From CAUZWH01 sp965247665 (GTDB taxonomy: Bacteria > Pseudomonadota > Alphaproteobacteria > SHVV01), in assembly GCA_965247665.1 (NCBI GenBank), contig CBDFHH010000005.1, positions 930,001 to 994,000 of the forward strand: a stretch of DNA of 64,000 nt, given 5' to 3'. The notes under the pieces were generated by a model. That model saw only the letters and a program-made list of their open reading frames with translations. It did no database searches and had not been told where the DNA came from. Within the stretch, counting starts at the first letter, position 1. Every line of letters begins with the position of its first letter. Shown piece after piece: positions 1 to 7,927 of the stretch. A program made the position numbers and the translations under genes.

Positions 1-164
1 CGCCAGAACACGAGAGCGACGGCGGGAATGTCAGCGCTCAGGGCCCGGCCGAGAACGACATATCCCGAGACCATCAACATGCTGAGCAGCAGCAGCGCGG
101 GCGGCGGTACCCATGCCGTATCGCCCGCGCCGGGCACGTCGATGTCTTGGTGCGGTCCAGCCAC
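1..164 (-). CDS. EamA/DMT-family transporter, 5' part only (runs off the window)
   Basis: Reading the minus strand from a GTG at 164 gives about 54 codons, beginning VAGPHQDIDVPGAG and continuing into a hydrophobic helix and LGRALSADIPAVALVFW. That stretch parallels the N-terminus of the complete EamA exporter just upstream (LGRAIHADVPAIGAVFW), so the two are tandem paralogues. The GTG lies 3 nt after the stop codon of that upstream gene, which implies translational coupling. Family role: multi-helix inner-membrane export of small metabolites; the substrate cannot be told. Only the first helix and a half are in the window. Confidence 0.7.
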   Translation of the reverse strand, partial: MAGPHQDIDVPGAGDTAWVPPPALLLLSMLMVSGYVVLGRALSADIPAVALVFW

Positions 165-167
165 CGG

Positions 168-1118
168 CTAGCGACGTAGTCGCGGCATTGGGAGCCGAGA
201 CAGGCTCACCATGTAGACCCCGGTCGAAACCAGCACCAGTCCAACCAAGTGATAACCGCGGAACGTTTCCCCCAGCAGCACCACGGCCAACAGACTCGTG
301 AACAAGGGCATCAGGAAGAAATAGGCACCGGCGCGCGCCGGACCGAGCGTGGCGATACCGAAATTGACGAAGGCGAGGGCGATTACGGTTGCGACAATCG
401 TAAAGTAGCCGACCGCGCCGATGGTTACCCAATCGAAGCGCATCTGCTGATCGGCGAACAGGATTTCCCAGCCATAGAGCGGCAGCGTCGAAATCGCGGT
501 GCCGCAAAGGATGCCGAACAGCGCGACGAGCGGATTGAAACGGTCGCCGATTCGTTTCACCCCGACGTTGTAAAACGCAAAGCTGAACATCGCGATCTGC
601 AGAAGCAGGTCGCCGGTCCTGAGATCGAGAGCGAGCAACACGCCGAGATCCCCGCGCGAGATAATTGGCAGCACGCCGGCAACCGCGATCGCGAGGCCGA
701 CGATCTGGCGCACCGACAACGTGTCGCGCGAGATGATCCAGGCTGCGAGCGCGGTCATCCCGGGCTGGGTTGCGGCGATCAGGCCGGCGTTTACCGCGGT
801 CGTCGATTGCAGTCCATAAAGGACGCAGACATGGCCGCTGACGCCCTGCAGGATCCCAAGTGTCAGAAGCAGACGCCAATGTGCTGCGAGCGTGCGCCAT
901 TCGCGTTTCAACGCCGGAGCAAAGAACACGGCGATCACGGCAGCCCCGATTAAGCTGCGCCAAAACACTGCGCCGATCGCCGGCACGTCGGCGTGGATCG
1001 CCCGCCCGAGGACGAAGTATCCGGCGATCATGGCTATGCTGAGCAACAGCAGCAGATGCGGCAGCCACGACCCGTCGGAAGGCGCCGCGGTACCCGGCGC
1101 GCCGAGGTTGGATTGCAT
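168..1118 (-). CDS. EamA/DMT-superfamily inner-membrane transporter
   Basis: The product has 316 aa, the usual length for two-EamA-repeat exporters, with about ten hydrophobic segments and short loops. The first helix starts near residue 18. The second half restarts around residue 150 with a repeated pattern (FNPLVALFGILCGT), as expected for the internal duplication of the family. These proteins export amino acids, nucleosides or other small metabolites; nothing here identifies the substrate. It lies downstream of a small cNMP-binding-like gene and upstream of a second EamA gene, all on the minus strand, probably one transcript. The stop codon lies in a CTAG. Confidence 0.85.
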   Translation of the reverse strand: MQSNLGAPGTAAPSDGSWLPHLLLLLSIAMIAGYFVLGRAIHADVPAIGAVFWRSLIGAAVIAVFFAPALKREWRTLAAHWRLLLTLGILQGVSGHVCVLYGLQSTTAVNAGLIAATQPGMTALAAWIISRDTLSVRQIVGLAIAVAGVLPIISRGDLGVLLALDLRTGDLLLQIAMFSFAFYNVGVKRIGDRFNPLVALFGILCGTAISTLPLYGWEILFADQQMRFDWVTIGAVGYFTIVATVIALAFVNFGIATLGPARAGAYFFLMPLFTSLLAVVLLGETFRGYHLVGLVLVSTGVYMVSLSRLPMPRLRR

Positions 1119-1148
1119 GGCGTGTGCTTCGGCTGCGATGCCGGCGGG

Positions 1149-1556
1149 CTAGCCGGACGATGCGCTGCGTTCGGCCCGTTTTCTCAACTGGTGGGTGAGG
1201 ACATTATCGAGCGAGCAGACCGGCAAGTCCGATTGCGACGGATCGGTGTCGAGCTCCTCTTTGGCAATCGCCGCACAGCTCGTTTCTTCTCCCATGATCG
1301 CGGCCGCCGAGCGCGGTTTGTCATCGACCAAGGCCGTTTCGCTGACGTAGTCGCCGGGCCGCGGCGTGCCGAAGATCCCTACCTGAGCGGCGTGAGACGG
1401 CGTTAGCCCGACGACGCCCTTATGGAGGATGCCCTTATGGATGATGTGGCCCCTGTCGACGAGCCCTCGTTCGAGGATCACGTCACCTTTGGCAAAAGTA
1501 ACGGTTTCGAGATCGTCGATCCCCTCACCGTTCGCTCCCCGCACCGGGGTCTTCAC
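1149..1556 (-). CDS. Small stand-alone cyclic-nucleotide-binding-like protein (divergent)
   Basis: The product has 135 aa. Residues 20-100 follow the cNMP-binding beta-roll pattern: FAKGDVILERG, then a hydrophobic strand, then PGDYVSETALVDDKPRSAAA. This last stretch matches the phosphate-binding cassette and keeps the key Glu (E73) and the Arg-Ser pair (R82, S83), but Ser replaces the usual Gly before the Glu. No helix-turn-helix or enzymatic domain follows, so it is not a complete Crp-type regulator. It precedes the EamA exporters by 30 bp. Ligand binding is uncertain, and it may instead be a structural or regulatory partner. Confidence 0.6.
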   Translation of the reverse strand: MKTPVRGANGEGIDDLETVTFAKGDVILERGLVDRGHIIHKGILHKGVVGLTPSHAAQVGIFGTPRPGDYVSETALVDDKPRSAAAIMGEETSCAAIAKEELDTDPSQSDLPVCSLDNVLTHQLRKRAERSASSG

Positions 1557-1664
1557 CGATCAGAATACTCATTTCGGCGCATCGCGGTCCATAGCCGTCC
1601 CCGCCTACTCGCGCCGCCGCTTGACGCCGGATTGCTACGCCGATGTACTGATCCCCGGGAATCG

Positions 1665-2555
1665 ATGCACCATCTGGATCGCATATCGATCGGCGATGTC
1701 GAGGTCACGCGCATCGTCGAACTCGAGGGCGCGCTTTACGACCCTCCGTACCTGCTACCCGACGCCACGCGCGAGACCCTCGCGCCGTATAGCGAGTGGC
1801 TTGCGCCGAGATTCTACGAACCCGAAGCGAACCGTTTGGTCTCATCGATGCATTGCTACCTGGTGCGCACGCTGCATCACACGGTCCTGGTCGACACCTG
1901 CCTCGGTAACGACAAACAGCGCGGCGATCATGTCAACGTGCACATGCGCAAGGGACCCTTTCTCGACGACCTCGCCTCGCTCGGTGTTGCGCCCGAAGAC
2001 ATCGATTTTGTTCTGTGCACCCACCTCCATGTCGACCATGTCGGGTGGAACACTCGCCTGGTCGACGGTCGCTGGGTGCCGACGTTTCCCAAAGCCAGAT
2101 ATGTGATGAACCAAGCCGAACTCGACAATGCGCGCTACGAGGCGGCGGAGCGTCCGCAAGCCGATCTTGGCGCCTATGCCGACAGCGTCGCGCCGATTCT
2201 CGAAGCCGGCCTCGCCGAGATCGTAGACGCCGAATTCGCGATGGACGATCGCCTTTGGATTGAACCGACACCGGGGCATACACCCGGCCACGTATCGATT
2301 CGCGTCGGCTCGGGCGGCCATCAGGCGATCTTTAGCGGCGACGTGTTCCACCATCCGGTCCAGTACGCCGAGCCGGCGTGGAACAGCAACTTCTGCATCA
2401 TCGAGGATCAGGCGCGCATGACGCGGTACGATTTCCTCGATCGCTACGCCGAGAGTGCGACCATAATCCTGCCCGGGCATTTCGCGACGCCTACCGCAAG
2501 CCGTATCGGACGCGCCGGCGACGTGTTCGGATTCATCGATGTGGAGCTCCCTTAG
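1665..2555 (+). CDS. Metallo-beta-lactamase-fold hydrolase
   Basis: With the ATG at 1665 the product has 296 aa, the normal length for quorum-quenching-lactonase-like MBL hydrolases. Sequence upstream of this ATG in the same frame overlaps the divergent cNMP gene and does not look like this family, so the longer frame was not used. The di-zinc ligands are visible: THLHVDH (H120, H122, D124, H125), the second His in TPGHTPGH (H209), SGDVFHH (D226) and PGHFA (H272). It probably hydrolyses a lactone, ester or similar bond in the cytoplasm. A HIT-family gene follows after 14 bp. Confidence 0.85.
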   Translation: MHHLDRISIGDVEVTRIVELEGALYDPPYLLPDATRETLAPYSEWLAPRFYEPEANRLVSSMHCYLVRTLHHTVLVDTCLGNDKQRGDHVNVHMRKGPFLDDLASLGVAPEDIDFVLCTHLHVDHVGWNTRLVDGRWVPTFPKARYVMNQAELDNARYEAAERPQADLGAYADSVAPILEAGLAEIVDAEFAMDDRLWIEPTPGHTPGHVSIRVGSGGHQAIFSGDVFHHPVQYAEPAWNSNFCIIEDQARMTRYDFLDRYAESATIILPGHFATPTASRIGRAGDVFGFIDVELP

Positions 2556-2569
2556 CGGGCGGAGACGAC

Positions 2570-3013
2570 ATGGACGAAATCAACGATACGATTCGCAAAT
2601 TCGGCTACCCGGATACGCTGCTCGGCAACTACCGATACTGGGTCGTGCTGCTGCGACCCGACCAGGTGACCCTGGGATCCCTGATCCTTGCCTGTAAGGG
2701 CAATGCGGAAAAGCTGTCCCAGGTCTCACCCGAAGCCTATATCGAACTACGGCAAGCGACCGCCGACCTCGAAGCGGCACTGACCGCTGCGTTCCACCAC
2801 GACAAGATCAACTACCTCTTGCTGATGATGATGGATCCGCAGGTCCACTTTCATGTCATTCCACGCTACGCCTCGGCCCGAGAGATCTATGGCAAGTCGT
2901 TCGAGGACGCCTTCTGGCCGGGTCCGCCGGACGTACGCCAATCGCTCGATCTCAGCCAGGATTCGTTCGCCGCGCTACAGGATCTGCTGAGCCAGCGTTG
3001 GCCGAAAACTTAG
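2570..3013 (+). CDS. HIT-family (histidine triad) protein with variant motif
   Basis: The product has 147 aa from the ATG at 2570, which follows a GGCGGAG purine stretch. The triad region reads DPQVHFHVIPRY at residues 89-100. The nucleophile position (H93) and the third His (H95) are present, but the first His of the HxHxH motif is Gln. KINYL at 79-83 carries the Asn typical of HIT proteins. Family role: nucleotidyl hydrolase or transferase acting on AMP-linked substrates. It lies 14 bp after the MBL hydrolase gene on the same strand, so co-expression is likely. The physiological substrate is unknown. Confidence 0.75.
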   Translation: MDEINDTIRKFGYPDTLLGNYRYWVVLLRPDQVTLGSLILACKGNAEKLSQVSPEAYIELRQATADLEAALTAAFHHDKINYLLLMMMDPQVHFHVIPRYASAREIYGKSFEDAFWPGPPDVRQSLDLSQDSFAALQDLLSQRWPKT

Positions 3014-3263
3014 TCCAGCCGACCGGGTTCTTGACGTCGGAGCTGGCGGTTGGCGCTTGGCAGCGTGAACAGTTCCTGCGGTTCGCACCCGCCGCTCAAC
3101 GCATGAAAGCCGAGCGATTCGCGGGGGATCGGTGAATACCGCGCAAACGCGGCCGACGTCAGAAAGCACCGATCCATTCGATGCCCAGTGTCGGCTGGTC
3201 GTCGATTTCGGTGACGAGCGGACCCTCGTTCGGTCCGCGCTCGATGATGTCCGGGCTGGTCAT
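3010..3263 (-). pseudogene. Possible small gene with a frameshift, function unknown
   Basis: An ATG at 3263 is preceded by an excellent ribosome-binding site (GTAGGAGGAG) and lies 15 bp after the isomerase gene on the same strand. The frame gives 34 residues (MTSPDIIERG...GIEWIGAF) and stops at 3159. The -1 frame then stays open to 3010 with a natural-looking composition (RYSPIPRESLGFH, PQELFTLPSANRQL). Joining the two would give about 85-90 aa, so either a one-base indel broke the gene or the annotated protein is only the 34-aa part. I do not recognise the family. Confidence 0.35.
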
Positions 3264-3277
3264 GGCAGCAGCTCCTC

Positions 3278-3907
3278 CTACCTGCGCGACGCGCCGACCG
3301 GCAGGTCGCGCACCCGACGGTACTCGTCGCCTGCAAAGATATCGGGATCTTCGAGCTGAGCGATCAGCATGTCGGTCGCATCCAGTCCCCAGAACAAACG
3401 GTCGTCGACCACGGCGGTCGGCACACCGAAGACACCCTTCGTCGCGGCTTCTTCCGTGTAAGTGCGGAGCGCGGATTTGACGGCGTTGTCGCCGAGCGCG
3501 GTAGCGGGATCGGCGATATCGAGCCGACTCGTAAGTTCGGCGATGTCGTCGGCGTTTCCGGCATCCCGCCCCTCGCGCCAAATAAAGCGGAAGATCTTGG
3601 CGATCGCCTCACGGTCGCAGTCGCACGCGATCGCCAACCTCAGCGCGGCAAGCGAGTTGAAAGGATGTGCCGGCGGCATTTTCGTCGGGATCGCGAGCTG
3701 CTCGCCGAGCCACACCCAGTGGCGATAGGTGTGTTCGCGTTTGGGCGCCAGTTCGGCGGGACCGAGATGGCCGAAATGATTGAGCAGACCGGCGAACAGT
3801 ATCGGCTTGAAGCGAATCGAAACGCGGTCCGGCAAGCGGTCGAGCTGTTCGAACTGCAGGTAGGCGTAGCCCGACACAAAGTCGAAATACCACTCGATAA
3901 TCTTCAC
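3278..3907 (-). CDS. DsbA-like 2-hydroxychromene-2-carboxylate isomerase family protein
   Basis: A GTG at 3907 follows GGAGGCAAGG and gives 209 aa, the family length; the longer frame adds an Arg/Pro-rich leader that does not fit. The N-terminus (EWYFDFVSGYAYL) has the thioredoxin-fold strand and the Ser (S12) used by HCCA isomerases instead of a CxxC. The C-terminal FGVPTAVVDD and FWGLD are the usual cis-Pro and closing motifs. Members are glutathione-dependent isomerases in aromatic degradation, though many have unknown substrates. The surrounding oxygenase genes are consistent with an aromatic or xenobiotic role, which is inference only. Confidence 0.85.
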   Translation of the reverse strand: MKIIEWYFDFVSGYAYLQFEQLDRLPDRVSIRFKPILFAGLLNHFGHLGPAELAPKREHTYRHWVWLGEQLAIPTKMPPAHPFNSLAALRLAIACDCDREAIAKIFRFIWREGRDAGNADDIAELTSRLDIADPATALGDNAVKSALRTYTEEAATKGVFGVPTAVVDDRLFWGLDATDMLIAQLEDPDIFAGDEYRRVRDLPVGASRR

Positions 3908-4074
3908 CCCTTGCCTCCGTTCCGATGTCGAAACCCGGTTGTGTGGGCGCGCCGGGCATGCGGTATTGGCGTCCTCCGGATATCTAGGGTGGCCGGCGCA
4001 GCGCGCCAGCAAACCAGATCGTGAATAGTCATCGACGCGCTTTGTCCTCAGGTTGATGGCGAGGGGATCGCATT

Positions 4075-4155
4075 ATGACGACGTTGCGTCGATTCATCTC
4101 CGGTATTGCGTTCGTCATCGGCTTGGTGCCGGCGCTGAATGCCGCTGCGCAGTGA
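4075..4155 (+). pseudogene. Signal-peptide-only ORF, likely 5' remnant of a secreted protein gene
   Basis: GAGGGG at 4061 precedes an ATG at 4075. The 26 codons give MTTLRRFISGIAFVIG and then LVPALNAAAQ: two Arg, a hydrophobic core and an AxA cleavage site, which is a textbook Sec signal peptide. TGA follows immediately. Downstream codons in the same frame (RIREIPVGRIAANG) look coding for about 20 residues before TAA, so a nonsense mutation or indel probably destroyed a periplasmic protein gene. Confidence 0.45.
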
Positions 4156-4359
4156 CGGATCCGGGAGATTCCGGTCGGACGGATCGCCGCGAACGGCGCT
4201 GCTCACCGATAACCCGGGTGCTCGCGGCGAAGCGCTCAGGTTCCCCGACACCGTGCCCGCGCTGATCCAGGCGCCGAGCTTCGTCACCGACTTTCTATCG
4301 CGGCGTCAAGTGAGAAATCCGGCTCGAGGGGATCACCCGGGGCGCCGCCGTCAAGGGCG

Positions 4360-4398
4360 GCATCCCGGCAGGGTGATGACCCGCCGGTGCCGGGATGC
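4360..4398. repeat. Perfect 11-bp inverted repeat (hairpin)
   Basis: GCATCCCGGCA at 4360-4370 pairs exactly with TGCCGGGATGC at 4388-4398 across a 17-nt loop that contains GGGTGATGACC; the same 11-mer recurs at 4420-4430. No T-tract follows on either strand, so it does not look like an intrinsic terminator. It may be a protein-binding palindrome or remnant repeat DNA. Confidence 0.5.
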
Positions 4399-4490
4399 TG
4401 ACGAGCGGCGGTGTCGGCGGGGTGATGACCGAGGATACGTTGGCAGGTGCCGAAAAACGAGCGGCTGGCGCGTCCGTCCGGCAACGTCGC

Positions 4491-5750
4491 CTACGGGGTC
4501 GCTTGGTCATCTACCAGGTCGGTGTCGGGATCGGAGCGCGGATCAAGCTCGTACAAGGCGGGCGAGGTGCGCGGCACGGCGACGAAGTCGCTGCGCTCGT
4601 CCTCGGCCGGCGCGGCGCGGGTCCTAACCCTGACGATGGCAAAAACGACCAACGCCGCATGGACCGCGGCGGTGAACAGGAACAAGCCCCCGGTCCCGGC
4701 ATAGGCCATTGATGTCGATGCGATCAGCGGACCGATCGCGGCGCCGATACCGTAAACCAGCAACAGTCCGCCAGCGGTGGTTACGAAGCTGTCGTCGTCG
4801 GCGAAGTCGTTGGCGTGGGCGACCGAGAGTGCGTAAAGCGGCATCGAGAATCCGCCAAACGCCGCCGCCTGGGCGATCAGCCATATCCTCGATGGCTCCG
4901 GCCACCAGTTCAACAAGGCGCCGGTGATCGCGGCGCAGCCGGCGACCACGATAATGACGAAACGGCGGTCGGTGTAGTCCGACAGGCGCCCCAACGGCCA
5001 CTGGGTCAGTGCGCCGGCCAGCGTAGCGGCCGCCATGAAATAGACCAGATTGTCGATGTCGAGCCCGCTGCGGCTGGCGAATACCGGCCCCATTGTCCAA
5101 AACGAACCGCCGGCTAATCCCACGGCAAGGCAACCGACGAACCCGACCGGCGACAGCCGCCACAAGGCCAAGATATCGAGCCGCACCGATTCGGGTTGAC
5201 GTGGATTCGGCGACGTCGTCAGCGATACCGGCACCAACGCGAGGCCGAGCAGAACCGCGACGATGGTGAACAGCTCAAAGCCGTCGGGTTGGTACAGCGT
5301 CAGCATGAACTGACCAAGGGTCAACACGCAAAGATTGATAAAGGTATAGATCGACATAATGGCGCCGCGATTGTTGCTGGTCGCGCGGTCGTTCAACCAG
5401 CTCTCGATCACGACATAGAGACCGGCGAAGCTGACGCCAAGGGTGAAGCGCAACACCCACCAAGCGACCGGGTCGATGAGAATGGCGTGGATCAGCACCG
5501 TTGCGGCGGCGACGCTGGACAGGGTCGCGAATGTGCGGATGTGGCCGACCCGGCGCACGATCAAGGGGACGTTAACGCAACCGAGGGTGAAGCCGACGAA
5601 GTAGATCGCCCCGAGCAGGCCAATCTCGAAGGTCGTGAACGTCTCGATCTCGGCACGTACCGGCAGCAGCGTGTTGATCAGCCCGTTGCCGGTGATGAGG
5701 ATGGCGGTGCTGAGCAGCAATGCGCTCAACTGCCGGAGCGTCGAAGTCAT
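4491..5750 (-). CDS. MFS transporter, YcaD-like
   Basis: The product has 419 aa with twelve predicted membrane helices. The first helices (LLLSTAILITGNGLINTLLPVRAE) and the loop motif around residues 60-70 (VPLIVRRVGHIR) match the MFS motif A region. WLNDRATSNNRGAIMSIY near 120 and PLGRLSDYTDRR near 245 resemble the YcaD/YfkF-type sugar or drug MFS branch. The C-terminal 50 residues are hydrophilic and acidic. The substrate is unknown. The gene stands alone on the minus strand, followed by the gene-poor stretch. Confidence 0.8.
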   Translation of the reverse strand: MTSTLRQLSALLLSTAILITGNGLINTLLPVRAEIETFTTFEIGLLGAIYFVGFTLGCVNVPLIVRRVGHIRTFATLSSVAAATVLIHAILIDPVAWWVLRFTLGVSFAGLYVVIESWLNDRATSNNRGAIMSIYTFINLCVLTLGQFMLTLYQPDGFELFTIVAVLLGLALVPVSLTTSPNPRQPESVRLDILALWRLSPVGFVGCLAVGLAGGSFWTMGPVFASRSGLDIDNLVYFMAAATLAGALTQWPLGRLSDYTDRRFVIIVVAGCAAITGALLNWWPEPSRIWLIAQAAAFGGFSMPLYALSVAHANDFADDDSFVTTAGGLLLVYGIGAAIGPLIASTSMAYAGTGGLFLFTAAVHAALVVFAIVRVRTRAAPAEDERSDFVAVPRTSPALYELDPRSDPDTDLVDDQATP

Positions 5751-5915
5751 CGTCGGTTTGTCGAGAAAAGCGGCGTAAACACCCGCTAGGTGGTGCCGGG
5801 CGAACGCGGTGTCAATGGCGGATACGCCGCGAGATCCTCCGCCTCAAATCCTCTCGCGGCCGCCCGCCTCGCGCTCGGCATTGAACATCGTCTCGAACCC
5901 CTCGTGGCGGGCGGT

Positions 5916-6488
5916 TTACGTCGGTTCCTGATCGAGCCCGCTATAAGGCTTGCGCGAGAACAACCGCTCGACCATCGGGGCAAACGCGTCGAGCGACATG
6001 CTCTCGTAGTCGGGGTCGAAGGCAGCCTGGTCCCATTTGTGGCAAAAGTCGACGCACGCTTGGTAGTATGGGCTGTCGGCGTACTTGTCACGCGCGTTGC
6101 GGTTACGCCCGATATGGTGGGCGTAGTAGTAGGCCTGGAACACCGGGTGGTACTTCACAACCCAGTAGGTCCGTTCGCTGACATAGGGTTTGAGGATAGA
6201 CGCGGCGAAGTCGCCATGGTTCATCGGCGCGAAGAAATCGCCGATATCGTGGATCAGCGCCGCCACAACCATTTCCTCTTCGGCTTCATCGCGATAGGCC
6301 ATCGTCGCGGTCTGCAGCGAATGTTCGAGTCGATCGATCTTGAAGGCGCCGCGGTTACCGCGGAGATTCTCGAGATAGCCGAGGATCTCCGGGATGATGT
6401 GCTCACGCTCGTTGCCGGAATCGCGGAACAGCAGTTCGTAGTCGTCCTTTGTTCCGTCTTCCATGCGTGCGAATTTTACGGTTTCCAT
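5916..6488 (-). CDS. HD-domain protein of the PhnZ/TmpB-like diiron oxygenase type
   Basis: The product has 190 aa. It carries the full metal-ligand series of the HD fold: H56 (RLEHSLQ), H80-D81 (LIHDIGD), H91 (NHGDFAA), H114 (KYHPVF) and a late Asp D153 in HKWDQAA. The extra His residues and the KWDxAA Asp resemble PhnZ and TmpB, mixed-valent diiron oxygenases that cleave organophosphonates, more than HD phosphohydrolases. It directly follows a Rieske oxygenase gene (21 bp) on the same strand, so the two probably act in one oxidative pathway. The substrate is unknown, and a phosphohydrolase role remains possible. Confidence 0.75.
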   Translation of the reverse strand: METVKFARMEDGTKDDYELLFRDSGNEREHIIPEILGYLENLRGNRGAFKIDRLEHSLQTATMAYRDEAEEEMVVAALIHDIGDFFAPMNHGDFAASILKPYVSERTYWVVKYHPVFQAYYYAHHIGRNRNARDKYADSPYYQACVDFCHKWDQAAFDPDYESMSLDAFAPMVERLFSRKPYSGLDQEPT

Positions 6489-6509
6489 CGCAGTCTCCTG
6501 GCCGGCCGA

Positions 6510-7862
6510 TCAGGCCGAAAAAGCTTCGCGGATCTTGCGTTCGACGATCCCCTGCCGTTCGATGGGGTGTTCGTCGGCGGTCTCAATCACGAACTCAGCA
6601 GCCCGTCGGCCAAATTCGGCCAGCAATTCGCGATCGTCGCGCTGGTTGCGTTTTGGGAGCCGGTGCACGATCTCGTGGTTGTAGGTCGGCACCACCCCAT
6701 GACGGTTGAGGGTCGGGCGCTTGAACGGTTTGCCCTCGCTCGCCGCTCGAATTCCTTGGCGCAAGAGCCGCCGCGTCATCAGCACGCCCTTGTCGGTGGT
6801 GCCGAGGTGTTCGGCGGCGTGTACGGCGACTGGGCCTTGCCCGACCTGAGCTTCGTAGTCGCCGGGTTCGAGCTGACGCGCTTCATAGGGGCGGGCCGGG
6901 GTCTGGCCCATGAAATCGACCGTGTTGCGGCCGATCAACTCGGGCTGGCCCCTGCGCTCGGGGTCGATCTCCGAGTTGAAGATGCGTAGGCCGGCGGTGA
7001 GATTGTGGTCGTCGTCGACCGGTACGATCCAGCGTGTTACCCAGCTGCACACGGCGTAGTGGACATCCGTGCCGTCGACGAACGATGAGCCGAACTGCGC
7101 CGAGCACGGTGCCAGCACGTCGCTGCCGCGGATCCACACATTGGCGCCCACCCGACGGGTTGCCGACGCGATCAGCCCGAGCGGGGTTTCGATGTACTGC
7201 ATGACCGGCAGCTCGGCGAACGCGTCGGTGAACTGTGCACCGCTGGAGATCGCGTGCAGAAACGAACCGTGGATCGGATCGGCGCCGTTCTCATGGCTCT
7301 GTAGCCAGTTGCACTCGTAGTCGAGGGCGTAAGCGTAGATCTCGTTGTCTTGGGGATATTCGAGCGCGTCGTAGAGAGGGAAATCGGGCACCTCGTCCGG
7401 CGGTCCGAGATAGGCGAACAACAGGCCGTGATAATCGCGCACGGGATATGCGCCCTGAAACACGGAATCCCGGAGGCGGCTGTTCGGTGGCTCGCCCGGA
7501 GTGTCGAGGCAGGTGCCGTCAATATCGTAGGTCCAACCGTGGTAGCAGCAGCGCAGGCCGCGCTCCATCGGGATGCCGTATTCGAGCGAACTGCCGCGAT
7601 GGGCGCAATGCATGTGCAACAGACCGAAACGACCGCTCTTGTCGCGAAAGGCGACGAGATCTTCGTTGAGCACCCGCAATTTCCGAGGGCGGTCGCCGAC
7701 TTCGGCGGTGAGTCCCACGGGCAGCCAAAATCGGCGCATATATTCACCACCCGGCGTGCCGCGGCCGGAGTGCGTGAGTTCTTTGTCCTCCTCCGGCCGC
7801 GTCGGGGCAGAGTAGCCGGAATAGGCCCGGCGGTGCGTTTCGAGGTCGTGCGCTTGGCTCAC
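6510..7862 (-). CDS. Rieske non-heme iron oxygenase, large subunit (phthalate-dioxygenase-like)
   Basis: The product has 450 aa. The Rieske [2Fe-2S] motif is C86-A-H88 and C105-x2-H108 (RCCYHGW). The mononuclear iron facial triad is in ENGADPIHGSFLH (D195, H198, H203) with the usual preceding Glu/Asn. The full length and the wide motif spacing place it with phthalate 4,5-dioxygenase and similar alpha-only oxygenases. It needs a reductase, and no dedicated reductase gene is visible nearby. Neighbours on the strand are an SMP-30 lactonase upstream and the HD oxygenase downstream. The substrate is unknown. Confidence 0.9.
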   Translation of the reverse strand: MSQAHDLETHRRAYSGYSAPTRPEEDKELTHSGRGTPGGEYMRRFWLPVGLTAEVGDRPRKLRVLNEDLVAFRDKSGRFGLLHMHCAHRGSSLEYGIPMERGLRCCYHGWTYDIDGTCLDTPGEPPNSRLRDSVFQGAYPVRDYHGLLFAYLGPPDEVPDFPLYDALEYPQDNEIYAYALDYECNWLQSHENGADPIHGSFLHAISSGAQFTDAFAELPVMQYIETPLGLIASATRRVGANVWIRGSDVLAPCSAQFGSSFVDGTDVHYAVCSWVTRWIVPVDDDHNLTAGLRIFNSEIDPERRGQPELIGRNTVDFMGQTPARPYEARQLEPGDYEAQVGQGPVAVHAAEHLGTTDKGVLMTRRLLRQGIRAASEGKPFKRPTLNRHGVVPTYNHEIVHRLPKRNQRDDRELLAEFGRRAAEFVIETADEHPIERQGIVERKIREAFSA

Positions 7863-7927
7863 CAGCGGTTACTCCCAATCGCCCAGCGAAAGCTTAGGCC
7901 AAATAGCGCTTTTCGCTCCAGCAGTCG

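Larger units (their letters stand above)
3908..4490. other. Gene-poor region with a decayed secreted-protein start and a strong hairpin
   Basis: Between the isomerase start and the MFS stop I find no intact gene. The plus strand has a ribosome-binding site and a 26-codon signal-peptide reading frame that ends at once in TGA. Further on there is a perfect 11-bp inverted repeat and a duplicated 11-mer (GGGTGATGACC at 4371 and 4420). Several frames stay open by chance at this GC content, but none has a family signature. The region most likely holds gene debris. Confidence 0.5.
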
